From positions 1,178,001-1,242,000 of the forward strand of contig OY970177.1 in NCBI GenBank assembly GCA_963707975.1: a stretch of DNA of 64,000 bases, read 5' to 3'. Positions 25,930 through 35,497 of this stretch are shown one piece after another. Source of the stretch: CAVVXX01 sp963707975. GTDB taxonomy: Bacteria > Pseudomonadota > Alphaproteobacteria > Micropepsales > Micropepsaceae. The stretch's first letter is position 1. Every line of letters begins with the position of its first letter. The notes below the pieces were generated by a model. It was not told the DNA's origin. It saw nothing but the letters and a program-made list of their open reading frames with translations, and did not search any database. The translations under genes were made by a program, and so were the position numbers.

Positions 25930-26484
25930 TTACGCGCGCGCAACAAAGCGCAGCGCCGCCGAATTCATGCAATAACGCAAACCCGTGGGCTGCGGACCAT
26001 CGTCGAACACATGGCCAAGATGCGCGTCACAGCGTTTGCATGCAACGGCCGTGCGCGCAACGATCAAAATATGGTCCGTGCTCTCCGTGATGTTCAATTT
26101 CGAGATCGGCTGCCAAAAACTGGGCCAGCCGGTGTGCGAGTCATATTTCGTCCGCGAGTCATACAGCGCCGTGTCGCAACAGATGCAGCGGTAAAGCCCA
26201 TCGCCGTGCTGGTTCCAATAGGCGCCCGTATAAGCCTGCTCGGTTCCCGCCTCACGCGTGACATTGTACAATTCTTGTGACAATTGTTTGCGCCATTCGG
26301 CTTCGCTTTTCACCACTTTCGCCACACGCGTGGTGCCCAGGCTTTTGCCGGCGGGTGAAAAGTTCTCGATGGTGACCAGCGTGGGCGCGTCCGCCATGGC
26401 CCTTATCGCGCCACTTGCCAGCGCCAGCGAGGCTGAGCCCAGCAACAGAGTGCGGCGGGAAATCACATTCGAATTCAAGGGCAT
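25930..26484 (-). CDS. msrB: peptide-methionine (R)-S-oxide reductase with Tat-like signal
   Basis: 184 residues. The N-terminus SRRTLLLGSASLALASGA resembles a twin-arginine signal. The MsrB domain has four zinc-type cysteines in CxxC pairs (100/103 and 149/152) and the catalytic RYCMNS (Cys172; the usual form is RYCINS). It reduces the R-epimer and is paired with the exported MsrA encoded next to it. Confidence 0.95.
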   Translation of the reverse strand: MPLNSNVISRRTLLLGSASLALASGAIRAMADAPTLVTIENFSPAGKSLGTTRVAKVVKSEAEWRKQLSQELYNVTREAGTEQAYTGAYWNQHGDGLYRCICCDTALYDSRTKYDSHTGWPSFWQPISKLNITESTDHILIVARTAVACKRCDAHLGHVFDDGPQPTGLRYCMNSAALRFVARA

Positions 26485-26555
26485 GACCGGGCTCCCAGGT
26501 TCAGTGGGGATAAGGCATCAGCAATTGGACGATATTACGGCAAGCATATGGGCGT

Positions 26556-27653
26556 TCACGCGTTGAAACGGAAGTGCATCACATCGCCGTCCTGCACGAC
26601 ATAGTCCTTGCCTTCAAGGCGCATTTTTCCGGCGTCGCGCGCGCCGGCTTCGCCGCCCAGCGCCATATAATCATCATAGGCGATGGTCTCGGCGCGGATG
26701 AAGCCCTTTTCGAAATCGGTGTGGATCACGCCGGCGGCTTTTGGCGCGCGGCTGCCCCGCTCCACCGTCCAGGCGCGCGCTTCTTTCGGGCCGGCGGTGA
26801 AAAATGTGACGAGACCGAGCAGGTCATAGCCCGCATGGATTAGGCGGTTGAGGCCGGGCTCGGAAAGTCCGAGATGTGCGAGATATTCAGCGCGTTCTGC
26901 CGTGGCCAATTGCGCCAATTCTTCCTCGATGCGCGCGGATATGACCACGCAGCCCGCGCCTTCGCGTTTTGCTTTTTCCTCGACGCGTCCGGAAAACGCA
27001 TTTCCGGCGGCGGCCGAAGCTTCGTCCACATTGCACACGTAAAGCACGGGTTTCTCGGTCAGCAGCCCGAGCCCGCGATAGGGTTCGCGTTGTTCCGGAA
27101 GAAGCTTGGCGTTTCTGGCCGGCTTGCCTTCGCGCAGCAGCATGACGGCTTTCGTCATCAGCGCCAATTGCTCTTGCGCTTCTTTCTCGCTGCCCTTCGC
27201 TTTCTTTTCGGCGGCGGGGAGGCGCCGCTCCAGGCTCTCGAGATCGGCGAGCATAAGTTCGGTTTCAATGGTTTCGGCGTCGGCGACAGGGTCGATGCGG
27301 GATTCCACATGGGTGATATCGTCATCTTCAAAACAGCGCAGCACATGGGCGATGGCGTCCACTTCGCGGATATTGGCGAGAAACTGGTTGCCCAGCCCTT
27401 CGCCTTTCGATGCGCCGCGCACCAGCCCTGCTATATCCACGAAGGAAATGCGGGTGGGAATGATCTCCGAGGATTTCGCGATGGCAGCCAGTTTCTCCAG
27501 CCGCGCGTCGGGCACCGCTACATCGCCGACATTGGGCTCGATAGTACAGAAGGGATAATTCGCCGCCTGCGCCGCCGCGGTCTGCGTCAGCGCGTTGAAC
27601 AGGGTCGATTTCCCCACATTGGGCAGGCCGACAATTCCGCACTTGAAACCCAT
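26556..27653 (-). CDS. ychF: redox-regulated ATPase/GTPase YchF
   Basis: 365 residues of the Obg-related family. P-loop GLPNVGKST (about residues 8-16) after the N-terminal MGFKCGIVG, the G3-type segment FVDIAGLVRGASKGEGLGNQFL, a coiled-coil insertion (about 130-170) and a TGS domain at the C-terminus (FTAGPKEARAWTVERG...VVQDGDVMHFRFN). It binds ribosomes and prefers ATP in several bacteria. The start overlaps the pth stop by one base (TAATG), as is usual for the pair. Confidence 0.97.
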   Translation of the reverse strand: MGFKCGIVGLPNVGKSTLFNALTQTAAAQAANYPFCTIEPNVGDVAVPDARLEKLAAIAKSSEIIPTRISFVDIAGLVRGASKGEGLGNQFLANIREVDAIAHVLRCFEDDDITHVESRIDPVADAETIETELMLADLESLERRLPAAEKKAKGSEKEAQEQLALMTKAVMLLREGKPARNAKLLPEQREPYRGLGLLTEKPVLYVCNVDEASAAAGNAFSGRVEEKAKREGAGCVVISARIEEELAQLATAERAEYLAHLGLSEPGLNRLIHAGYDLLGLVTFFTAGPKEARAWTVERGSRAPKAAGVIHTDFEKGFIRAETIAYDDYMALGGEAGARDAGKMRLEGKDYVVQDGDVMHFRFNA

Positions 27654-28270
27654 TACTCGTCCTTTGCTTCCGGCTTCGGTTTTTTCGCGGGAGGCTTCAG
27701 CGTTACAGCCACCTTGTTCATGAAGCCTGCGTCGTCGTTCTTTGCCAAATATGGCGCCGCTTCCGCGATAGCCGACAACAGCGGTATCAACCAGTCTTCA
27801 TCGGCTTTGGAAAAGTTCTGCAGCACGTGGCCATGAACGCGATGTTTTTCCCCGGGATGGCCGACGCCGATGCGTACGCGCCGGTAATTGGGGCCAATGG
27901 CGGCCGTGATCGAGCGCAAGCCGTTATGGCCCGCATCGCCGCCACCTTCTTTTGCCCGGAGCTTGGCCTCAGCAAGATCGATTTCGTCATGCATCACGAC
28001 TATCGCCTCAGGTTCAAGCTTGAAGAAATGCGCTGCAGCGCCGACCGCTACGCCGCTCTCATTCATGAAGGTGCGGGGTTTCAATAAATAGGTCTTGCGT
28101 CCCGCCAGCTTCCCTTCCGCGATTGCCGCCTGGAAGCGCGAACGCCAGGGCCCGAAATCGTAACTGTCGTGGATTACGTCAACCGCCATGAAGCCGACAT
28201 TGTGGCGGTGGCGTGCATATTCCGCGCCGGGATTGCCGAGCCCGGCGATGAGAAGCGGCTGATCCGGCAT
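27653..28270 (-). CDS. pth: peptidyl-tRNA hydrolase
   Basis: 205 residues. The N-terminal GLGNPGAEYARHRHNVGF contains the catalytic His23 and substrate-binding Asn; FMNESGVAV and HDEIDL (about residues 66 and 93) are also present. It recycles peptidyl-tRNA released from stalled ribosomes. The C-terminus carries a basic tail (PPAKKPKPEAKDE). Part of the rplY-pth-ychF operon. Confidence 0.97.
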   Translation of the reverse strand: MPDQPLLIAGLGNPGAEYARHRHNVGFMAVDVIHDSYDFGPWRSRFQAAIAEGKLAGRKTYLLKPRTFMNESGVAVGAAAHFFKLEPEAIVVMHDEIDLAEAKLRAKEGGGDAGHNGLRSITAAIGPNYRRVRIGVGHPGEKHRVHGHVLQNFSKADEDWLIPLLSAIAEAAPYLAKNDDAGFMNKVAVTLKPPAKKPKPEAKDE

Positions 28271-28285
28271 GGGCGAAGCGCCCCG

Positions 28286-29092
28286 TTATTTCTTTTCTGG
28301 CGCTTTGCCTTTGGCAGCGGGCGCGGCGGGAGCAGCACCCGGCGCGGCTTTCGCGCCGGCAGCAGGAGCTGCCTTCGCGCCACCGGCAGCAGGAGCGGCA
28401 CTCTGTGCGGCGCCCGGCGCGGCGCCAGGCGCTGCGGCAGCGGCCTCGCCTTCGGCGGGCACGGCGCCTTCGGCCGGCACTTCGCCTTCCGCAGGTGCAG
28501 CCGCTGCGACCACTTCCTCGACATAGGTTGTCGGCGGCGCGACAGTGGCCACCGTGAAGTTGCGCGTGGTGATCACCGGCTTGACGCCTGCAGGCAATTT
28601 GAACGCCGAGATATGGATGCTGTCGCCGATATCCATGCCTTCGAGATCGCCCTCAATGTATTCCGGAATGTTGTCCACGGGACAGTAGAGCTCGACTTCA
28701 TGGCGCACGATGTTGAGCACGCCACCGCGCTTGATGCCCGGTGAATTTTCTTGGCCCTTGAAGATCACGGCAACCGCGATGGCCACGCGCGCGCCTTCCT
28801 CCAGCCGCATGAAATCGACATGAATGGGCCGGTCGGTTACCGGATCGACCTGGATATCACGCGGCAGAACGCGCTGCTTCTTGCCGCCGACTTCGAGCAT
28901 GACGAGCGTCGCGTGCAAGCGCCCGGTGGCGTAGAGCTTCTCGAAGCTCCGCAATTCCACCTGCACCGTCTCGGGTTCGCCCTTGCCGCCATAGAGGATG
29001 CCAGGGATGAAGCCCTTCTGCCGCAGCTGATAGGCGGGGCCTTTGCCCTTTTTCTCGCGCGGCTCGGCGCGCAGTTGCTGGATGGCACGCAT
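28286..29092 (-). CDS. rplY: 50S ribosomal protein L25/Ctc, long form with Ala/Pro-rich tail
   Basis: 268 residues. The 5S-rRNA-binding L25 domain (1-95) is followed by the CTC-type beta domain (about 100-190) and an Ala/Pro/Gly-rich tail of about 75 residues with short APAxG repeats, ending KGKAPEKK. ATG 29092 with AAGGA about 6 bp upstream is chosen over upstream in-frame codons. The long tail occurs in several alphaproteobacterial L25 proteins and is probably disordered. Confidence 0.95.
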   Translation of the reverse strand: MRAIQQLRAEPREKKGKGPAYQLRQKGFIPGILYGGKGEPETVQVELRSFEKLYATGRLHATLVMLEVGGKKQRVLPRDIQVDPVTDRPIHVDFMRLEEGARVAIAVAVIFKGQENSPGIKRGGVLNIVRHEVELYCPVDNIPEYIEGDLEGMDIGDSIHISAFKLPAGVKPVITTRNFTVATVAPPTTYVEEVVAAAAPAEGEVPAEGAVPAEGEAAAAAPGAAPGAAQSAAPAAGGAKAAPAAGAKAAPGAAPAAPAAKGKAPEKK

Positions 29093-29227
29093 GGTAATCC
29101 TTCGGAATTCCTTGGGTTTTCGGGGTAAGCCCGGAAAGCCGAGGCTTTTAGCCGATGGCGGAAGGCATGGCAACCGTGCGGCAGAGGGCTATCCTTGCAT
29201 CTGGCGAGGGGCTCAAGGGAGAGGACC

Positions 29228-29794
29228 ATGAGACTCGTTCCTTTAGTAACGATCGCATTCCTGAGCGTCGCGATCGGCAGCGGCACAGCGCTTGCCAAAG
29301 GCGGCTTGCCACTGCCCAAGGCGTGGACGATGGGTGCTGAATCTGAGGTGCCCAAGGGCACGGTGACGGGCGGCGATGCCTGCAGCAAGGTCGTGGCTGT
29401 CCAGCACGATCTCGACGCACCATATTCCGATCCCGTCTATCACGACAAGCCGATGTCGGGCCGCGACCGCATGAGCGGCGGCGGGCAATATGGCGAACCC
29501 AAGGAGCTGAAGAACTGGGTCGAGTTCCGCCTGCGCGAAACCTGCGACAACAAGAAGTTGTGGGCGCAGATGTGGGCGAAAACCGTTCTGACCAAGAACT
29601 ACACCTTCGCCGAGTCGCGCACATGCGCGGGCTGGACGATGAAACAGAATTATCTGACGCCGGGGCCAACTGGCAACTATCTCAGCCTCGACGTTTACAA
29701 CTACGCACTCTCGCCAAAATCCGTCGAGGTGCGGCTGTGGGACGCCAAGGATTTTAACGGCCAGGCCAAAGGCACCGGCATCTGCCCGAAATGA
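29228..29794 (+). CDS. secreted protein of unknown function with four cysteines
   Basis: 188 residues with a clear signal peptide (MRLVPLVTIAFLSVAIGSGTA, cleavage near LAKG). The mature protein holds four cysteines (in DACSK, ETCDN, RTCAG and GICPK), enough for two disulfides, and is rich in aromatic and charged residues. No family recognised. GAGAGGA precedes the ATG. It is a lone plus-strand gene between minus-strand rplY and prs, converging with prs 3 bp away. Confidence 0.75.
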   Translation: MRLVPLVTIAFLSVAIGSGTALAKGGLPLPKAWTMGAESEVPKGTVTGGDACSKVVAVQHDLDAPYSDPVYHDKPMSGRDRMSGGGQYGEPKELKNWVEFRLRETCDNKKLWAQMWAKTVLTKNYTFAESRTCAGWTMKQNYLTPGPTGNYLSLDVYNYALSPKSVEVRLWDAKDFNGQAKGTGICPK

Positions 29795-29797
29795 GTT

Positions 29798-30731
29798 TCA
29801 GTCGAACAGGCTGGAGACGGATTCCTCCTGACTGATGCGGCGCATGGCTTCGCCGATCAGGGGCGCGATGGTGATGCGCCTTATGTTCGGGCATTTGCGG
29901 ATTTCTTCCGTGGCGTCGATGGAATCCGTCGTCACCAGCGATTTCAGCTTTGAATTCGCGGATGCGCGCCACTGCGCCCCCCGACAGCACGCCATGTGTG
30001 GCATAGGCATATACATCTTTCGCGCCGTCCTGGATGAGCGCCTCGGCCGCGTTGCAGATGGTGCCGCCAGAATCGACAATGTCGTCGATGAGCAGGCAGG
30101 TGCGCCCCTTCACTTCGCCGATGATGTTCATCACTTCGGACTGGCCGGCGTGCTCGCGGCGCTTGTCGACGATTGCCAAATCGCCGCCCAGCCGTTTCGC
30201 CAGCGCGCGCGCCCGCACCACGCCGCCCACGTCGGGCGAAATGATCATCAGGTTTTCACTGTCGAGATAATCCTTGATGTCCTTCGCCATCACCGGCTCG
30301 GCGTAAAGATTGTCGGCGGGGATATCGAAGAAGCCCTGGATCTGGCCCGCATGGAGATCGACGGTCAGCACGCGGTTGGCGCCTGCCTGCGCGATCAAAT
30401 TCGCCACCAGCTTAGCCGAGATGGGCGTGCGGGGGCCCACCTTGCGGTCCTGCCGGGCGTAACCGAAATAGGGCATCACCGCCGTGATGCGCCTCGCGCT
30501 CGCGCGCTTCAGCGCATCGATCATGATGAGCAGTTCCATCAGATTGTCGTTGGCGGGGAAGCTGGTCGACTGGATGACGAACATGTCCTCGCCGCGGACG
30601 TTCTCCTGAATTTCGACAAAGACCTCCATGTCGGCAAAGCGCCGCACCACCGCCTTAGTGAAAGGCAGTTTGAGATATTGCGCGATCGCTTCGGCGAGCG
30701 GGCGGTTGCTGTTGCCGGCCAGCAGTTTCAT
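29798..30731 (-). CDS. prs: ribose-phosphate pyrophosphokinase, one frameshift near the 3' end
   Basis: Makes PRPP from ribose-5-phosphate and ATP. From ATG 30731 (MKLLAGNSNRPLAEAIAQYL) it carries the PRPP synthase signatures, including VDLHAGQIQGFFDIPADNL and the PRPP loop LIDDIVDSGGT. Near 29955 the frame breaks (an extra C in the coding strand, ATCCGCG versus expected ATCGCG). The family C-terminus (LVTTDSI...IAPLIGEAMRRI) continues in another frame to the stop at 29798. Flanks are conserved, so a single-base sequence error is the simplest reading. Confidence 0.93.
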
Positions 30732-30845
30732 GCGGTGATCCCCTTGCGGCCTGGGAATGACGATTCCATGACCCGGCTTGGGTTCTAGCAAGCGGGGGAC
30801 AGGCGGTAAACCTGCCAAGGCGGCGAAGTCACAGGCTGTTTTTCC

Positions 30846-31625
30846 TCAGGCCGTCAGCATGATGGCGGCAAGCTGGCGGCCGTAATCGGCTTCTTTGTGG
30901 TGCGTGGCGCGGCGATAACTGAAGAAATCATTTTCGCGCGCATAGCTGCAGGCATGCAGAGGCTCGATATCGCCAACGCCCGCGCGTTGCAGGCGCTGAG
31001 CGATATAGGTTTCGAGATCGAACTGCCAGTGATCGGGCTTAGGAGACGGAACAAAGAATTGCGTGTTTTGCGGATCTGCATCGCGGAAGCGGGCGATGAA
31101 TTCAGGCCCCACCTCGTAAGCGGATTGTGAAATGCATGGCCCGATGGCGGCGCGAATGTTTTCAGATTTCGCTCCCTGTTTTTTCATTGCCGTTATCGCC
31201 GCTTCCAGCACGCCGGCTGCCGCGCCTTTCCATCCGGCGTGGGCTGCGCCGATGACATGGGCGTCTGCGTCGGCCAGCAGCACGGGCGCGCAATCGGCGG
31301 TGAGAATGCCTAGCGCCAGATGCGGCTGATTGGTGACCATGCCGTCGGCGCGCGGGCGGGCATTTAATTCCCACGCTTTGCGGACGCCCAGGATGTCGGT
31401 GCTGTGCGTTTGATGAAGCGTGAGCAGTTTCGCATCTTTATCGTGAGCCAGCGCATCAAGCGCTCGCCGGCGGTTCTCGATTACCGCTTCGCGTGCATCG
31501 CCAGAACCCGGACCGCAATTGAGCGAGGCATAAATGCCCTGCGATACGCCGCCCGCGCGCCCGAAAAATCCGTGGCGGATGTTACCGGCTTCGAGATTGG
31601 CAGCGTGAAGCGGCATTGGTGTCAT
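30846..31625 (-). CDS. pgeF: peptidoglycan editing factor PgeF / laccase-domain purine nucleosidase family
   Basis: 259 residues with the conserved LHQTHS (about residue 67), TADCAPVLL (about 110) and HAGWKGAAAGVLEAAI (about 127), which supply the two His and one Cys metal ligands. The family (YfiH/YlmD) has been described as purine nucleoside phosphorylase/adenosine deaminase-like and as a muropeptide editing factor. It overlaps midA by 4 bp in an lgt-midA-pgeF operon. Confidence 0.92.
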   Translation of the reverse strand: MTPMPLHAANLEAGNIRHGFFGRAGGVSQGIYASLNCGPGSGDAREAVIENRRRALDALAHDKDAKLLTLHQTHSTDILGVRKAWELNARPRADGMVTNQPHLALGILTADCAPVLLADADAHVIGAAHAGWKGAAAGVLEAAITAMKKQGAKSENIRAAIGPCISQSAYEVGPEFIARFRDADPQNTQFFVPSPKPDHWQFDLETYIAQRLQRAGVGDIEPLHACSYARENDFFSYRRATHHKEADYGRQLAAIMLTA

Positions 31626-32686
31626 GAGATAGAAACGGCTGCATGGCCGTCGGATACGAGCGCCATGACCTTGAACAGCGTGCCCATTTGCGCGGCGTTT
31701 ATGAGGCGATCGACGCCCGCGTCAATCTCCGCGCGCGTGGCGGCATTGACATCGCGTTTGAGCCGCTCAGCGCGCGCAGCGATGCCGAGCGCTTCGAGGA
31801 ACGCGCCCTGCGCGGTAGTGCCCAAGACCAGCACGCCCGCCTCACGCGCCCGCTTGGCCAGCGCTTCGAAATCGACATGGGCGGTCAAATCAGCCTCACC
31901 GGGTTCGGCCAGCGGGTTGGCAAATTTATGCGCATTGACCGCCTGGAAGCTGTCGCCCAAGCCCGATTGCGCGCGGCCGTAATCGATGACGAGTGCAGCA
32001 CCCGATTGCTGCTTGAGCCGCGCGGCGATGACGCCCATCGCCGCCGGTGCGTCTTCCGAAATTTCGGCTACGGCGTTTTCCGGCGCTTGCTTTGGCAGCG
32101 AAGCGAGATCGGCGGGCACTGGCGCGAGCGCGAAGGCAAGCGCGTTATTCTTCGCCGTGACCATGCGTTCGTGCCAGCGGCCATCAGCCATCACGAATTG
32201 GCGGATGGGCAGCGCATCGAAGAATTCGTTGGCGACAAGAAGCAGCGGCGCGTTTTGCGGCATATCCGCTATATCCTCGATCCAGAGCGCATGGGTGCCC
32301 TTGAGCGTGCGCTGCTGGATTGCGCGCAGGGCAGGGCTAGTCTCGACCAGTACAATTTCCGCCGCAGCAAGAAATTCTGGGCGCACGCGGCCCGCGCGCA
32401 GCATGTCGGCCATCAGTGTGCCGCGTCCGGGGCCGAGCTCGACAAAATAAAATCGTTTTGGCCGCCCGCGATCTTCCCACGCCTGCACGAACCACAGGCC
32501 GATCAGTTCGCCAAAAATCTGGCTCACTTCTGGCGCGGTGATGAAATCGCCCTTCGCGCCCAATGGATCGCGTTTCATATAGTAGCCGTGCTCGGGGTCG
32601 CTGAGCGCCATTTCCATATATTGCGCGATGGTCAAAGGACCCTCACGCGCGATACGGCCCAGGATTTTTTCCTTGAGCGCGCTCAC
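31622..32686 (-). CDS. SAM-dependent methyltransferase, MidA/NDUFAF7 family
   Basis: 354 residues. The SAM-binding glycine-rich loop is YFVELGPGRGTLMADML (about residues 78-94), preceded by the family N-terminus (YMEMALSDPEHGYYM...FITAPEVSQIFGE). The mitochondrial member methylates an arginine of a complex I subunit, so a respiratory-assembly role is plausible here. Overlaps of 4 bp with both lgt and pgeF show a tight operon. Confidence 0.92.
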   Translation of the reverse strand: MSALKEKILGRIAREGPLTIAQYMEMALSDPEHGYYMKRDPLGAKGDFITAPEVSQIFGELIGLWFVQAWEDRGRPKRFYFVELGPGRGTLMADMLRAGRVRPEFLAAAEIVLVETSPALRAIQQRTLKGTHALWIEDIADMPQNAPLLLVANEFFDALPIRQFVMADGRWHERMVTAKNNALAFALAPVPADLASLPKQAPENAVAEISEDAPAAMGVIAARLKQQSGAALVIDYGRAQSGLGDSFQAVNAHKFANPLAEPGEADLTAHVDFEALAKRAREAGVLVLGTTAQGAFLEALGIAARAERLKRDVNAATRAEIDAGVDRLINAAQMGTLFKVMALVSDGHAAVSIS

Positions 32687-33567
32687 GGCGCCGCTTTAGA
32701 GGGCTTGCGATTGGCATACCAGAAGAAGAACGCGGCAGCCGCCCACATCGGCAGGCTCAGCAACTGCCCCATGCTGAACCAGTCGAACAGCTTCGATTCG
32801 GAATCGCGGAAGAACTCGGCGATGAAGCGGAACGTGCCGTAGCCCGTAAGAAACCACGCGGCGACCAGGCCGGGCCTGCGGTGAATCTGCCAGCGATACA
32901 TGGCGAAGCGCAGGAAAAGAAACAGCAGCAGCCCCTCCATCGCCGCTTCGTAAAGCTGGCTCGGATGGCGCGGTATGCCCGGCGGCAGCGCGTTGGGAAA
33001 CACCATCGCCCAGGGCACGTCGGAGATTTTTCCCCACAACTCGCCGTTGATGAAATTGGCGATGCGGCCGAAGAAGAGGCCAATGGGCACGGCCGCGGAA
33101 ACAAGATCGCCAATCGCAAACAGGTTGAGCTTGTTCTTGCGACAGAAGAAAAAAATCGCCAGCACAACGCCCGCAAGCCCGCCGTGGAACGACATGCCGC
33201 CTTCCCAGGCGGCGATGATCTTGAGCGGATTGTCGAGATAGGCTTGCGGCAGGCCGCCGCAGGCTGGCCCATGCCAAAAGCCGCAATAGAGCGTGCCGTA
33301 GAGCAGCACGAAGCCCAGCCGCCCGCCCAGAATAACGCCCAGCGTGATCCAGACAATGAGATCGTCGATTTGCTCTTTGGTGGCGGGGGGCTTGCCCATG
33401 AAGGGCGGGCCTTTCCACAACAGCCGGTCGGCGCAAAGCCGCACCACATACCACCAGCCGAGCAGCAGCCCCGCGACATAGGCTAGCGCATACCAGCGGA
33501 TCGAGAGCGGCCCGATATGAACAAGCACCGGATCGATGGCGGGAAACGGCAGGATCGCTTCGTACAT
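32683..33567 (-). CDS. lgt: prolipoprotein diacylglyceryl transferase
   Basis: 294 residues, polytopic inner-membrane enzyme that transfers diacylglycerol to the lipobox cysteine of prolipoproteins. The Lgt signature GRIANFINGELWG (about residues 166-178) and HPSQLYEA are present, with about seven membrane helices. ATG 33567 (MYEAILPFPAIDPV) is chosen because homology starts there. First gene of the lgt-midA-pgeF operon. Confidence 0.96.
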   Translation of the reverse strand: MYEAILPFPAIDPVLVHIGPLSIRWYALAYVAGLLLGWWYVVRLCADRLLWKGPPFMGKPPATKEQIDDLIVWITLGVILGGRLGFVLLYGTLYCGFWHGPACGGLPQAYLDNPLKIIAAWEGGMSFHGGLAGVVLAIFFFCRKNKLNLFAIGDLVSAAVPIGLFFGRIANFINGELWGKISDVPWAMVFPNALPPGIPRHPSQLYEAAMEGLLLFLFLRFAMYRWQIHRRPGLVAAWFLTGYGTFRFIAEFFRDSESKLFDWFSMGQLLSLPMWAAAAFFFWYANRKPSKAAP

Positions 33568-33696
33568 AGCTAATGCGTCGCCGGGCCAAGCCGCGCTGTC
33601 AAGCATAACGGCGCCCTGATTCAGCATGGCGGTTTACGTTTATGAATGATACGCGCTTGTGCAAAACTGTGGCCGCGGCTCATATCGGAGGAAGAG

Positions 33697-33990
33697 ATGC
33701 AGACCGACAATCGCGTGCTTGACAGCCTGGCTCGGCTGCTTACGGATGCGGCAGGAGCGGCCAAGAGCCTGCGCGGCGAGGTGGAGACGGTGGTCAAGCA
33801 GCGCCTCGACCGCCTGGCCGCAGAGATGAAGCTGGTGCCGAGGGAGGAGTTCGAGGCGGTGAAAGCGATGGCGGCGAAGGCGCGGGCCGAGAACGAGCGC
33901 TTGGCCCAACGCGTGGGCGCGCTGGAGGCGAAATTGGGAGTCAAATCAACGGCGAAGACTCCAAAACGGAGTTGCAAAGCGAAGTCTTGA
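33697..33990 (+). CDS. UbiK/BMFP-type accessory factor (coiled coil)
   Basis: 97 residues. The DUF526/BMFP domain starts at MQTDNRVLDSLARLLTDAAG and continues as an amphipathic region plus a C-terminal coiled coil (about 50-82, VPREEFEAVKAMAAKARAENERL). In enterobacteria UbiK helps the ubiquinone-biosynthesis complex; in Brucella the related protein is membrane-fusogenic. GGAGGAAG precedes ATG 33697. Basic tail at the C-terminus. Confidence 0.88.
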   Translation: MQTDNRVLDSLARLLTDAAGAAKSLRGEVETVVKQRLDRLAAEMKLVPREEFEAVKAMAAKARAENERLAQRVGALEAKLGVKSTAKTPKRSCKAKS

Positions 33991-34166
33991 AAGCTGTGAA
34001 TTGACTGAGGCGGTCAACAAGGGGACGTGGTGCGGGCTTGTGTGAGCGCAAAATCTTGTGCCAGTTTCGACGCAGGGTGCTTCGCGCTTCGTGCCGACAA
34101 GCGAGCCGAAATTCCCGGTGGGCCGTTTTCAATAAAGGCGAGGAAGCCGGGTTCAAAGGATAGAGC

Positions 34167-34667
34167 ATGACCGTCCAGTTGAATGAAGAGATCACCCCGC
34201 TTGCCCATCCGCTCGACATGCTTGAGCAGGCTGTCGAGGACAATGGCTGGCCGTTCGAGCGTTCGGGGCGCGACGAGCTCAACCTTTCGGTGGCTGGGCG
34301 CTGGTGCGATTATCATTTCTGCTTCACCTGGCGCGAGGATCTGCAGTCGCTGCATTTGTCGGTGAGCTTCGACATGCGTGTCACGCGCGAGCGCAGGCCT
34401 GCGGTGGCTGAGCTCCTGATGCTGGTGAACGCGCAGTTATGGCTCGGCCATTTCGATTTGTGGGCCGAGGACGGCGCGCTGCTGTTCCGCCACGCGTTGA
34501 TCTTCACCGATTCCCATGTGAGCGCCGCGCAATGCGAGGCGCTGCTGCATCTGGCCGTGGAATCCTGCGAGCATTATTATCCCGCCTTCCAGTTCGTGCT
34601 TTGGGGCGGCAAGTCGGCGCAGCAGGCGATGGCGGCCGCCGTGCTCGAATGCGCGGGGCAGGCCTGA
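34167..34667 (+). CDS. YbjN domain-containing protein
   Basis: 166 residues of the YbjN fold (related to type III secretion chaperones): N-terminal PLDMLEQAVEDNGWPFERSG, central FRHALIFTDSHVSAAQCEALL and the hydrophobic/Trp-rich strands between. Members just upstream of proC are common in alphaproteobacteria, but their function is unclear. Its 3' end overlaps the likely proC start by 19 bp. Confidence 0.88.
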   Translation: MTVQLNEEITPLAHPLDMLEQAVEDNGWPFERSGRDELNLSVAGRWCDYHFCFTWREDLQSLHLSVSFDMRVTRERRPAVAELLMLVNAQLWLGHFDLWAEDGALLFRHALIFTDSHVSAAQCEALLHLAVESCEHYYPAFQFVLWGGKSAQQAMAAAVLECAGQA

Positions 34668-35497
34668 CGCGCACGCGTTCGAAAAAACCGGCACGCTTAA
34701 TTCTGCTGCTCGGTGCCGGGCGCATGGGGGGCGCGTTGCTGAGCGGCTGGATAGCCTCTGGGCGCTTTCCCGGCATTCTTGTGGTCGAGCCCGCGCCGTC
34801 GAAATCTATTCGGGCGCTGGCGGCGAAAAAGAAAATTATCCTCGACAGGCAATTTGACGCCGGGAAAATAAATCTGCGCGCGGCCGTCATCGCGCTCAAG
34901 CCGCAAGTGCTGAAGAACGAAACCGCATTGTTGAAGGATTTGGGCGCGACCGGCGCGCTGGTGGTCTCCATCGCGGCCGGCATCACGACGGAATTTCTGC
35001 GCAGAGCGCTTGGCCCGAAAGCTCACATCGTTCGCACCGTGCCCAACACGCCTGGCGCCGTGGGGCGCGGCATCACTGCGCTTTATACGTCGCGTGGCAC
35101 GTCCAAGGCCGCCCGCACGCTGGCGCAGGCGCTCATGGCGCCATTGGGCGAAACGTTATGGTTCGCCGATGAGAGAGCGATGGATGCGGTGACAGCGCTG
35201 TCCGGCTCCGGACCCGCTTATGTGTTTCTGCTGGTTGAGGCGATGACGAAAGCCGGCATTGCGCAAGGCCTCGCCCCCGACGTGGCGGCGCGCCTCGCGC
35301 GGGCGATGGTCACAGGTGCGGGCGCGTTGCTAGACGCCGATCCGCGCCCGCCAGAAGAGCTGCGCCGGGATGTGACCAGCCCAGCCGGCACCACTGAAGC
35401 AGCACTCAAAGTGCTGCTGGGCGAGGGCGGCCTGGAAGAGTTGATGGCGCGCGCCGTTGCCGCCGCCGCGCGACGCAGCCGGGAACTGGCAAAGTAA
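34649..35497 (+). CDS. proC: pyrroline-5-carboxylate reductase
   Basis: 282 residues. NADPH-binding LLGAGRMGGALLSGW (about residues 17-31), the RTVPNTPGAVGRGI segment and the P5CR signature ALSGSGPAYVFLLVEAM with SPAGTTEAAL near the C-terminus. It catalyses the last step of proline synthesis. ATG 34649 lies inside the end of the upstream gene (19-bp overlap), suggesting coupling. Confidence 0.95.
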   Translation: MRGAGLTRTRSKKPARLILLLGAGRMGGALLSGWIASGRFPGILVVEPAPSKSIRALAAKKKIILDRQFDAGKINLRAAVIALKPQVLKNETALLKDLGATGALVVSIAAGITTEFLRRALGPKAHIVRTVPNTPGAVGRGITALYTSRGTSKAARTLAQALMAPLGETLWFADERAMDAVTALSGSGPAYVFLLVEAMTKAGIAQGLAPDVAARLARAMVTGAGALLDADPRPPEELRRDVTSPAGTTEAALKVLLGEGGLEELMARAVAAAARRSRELAK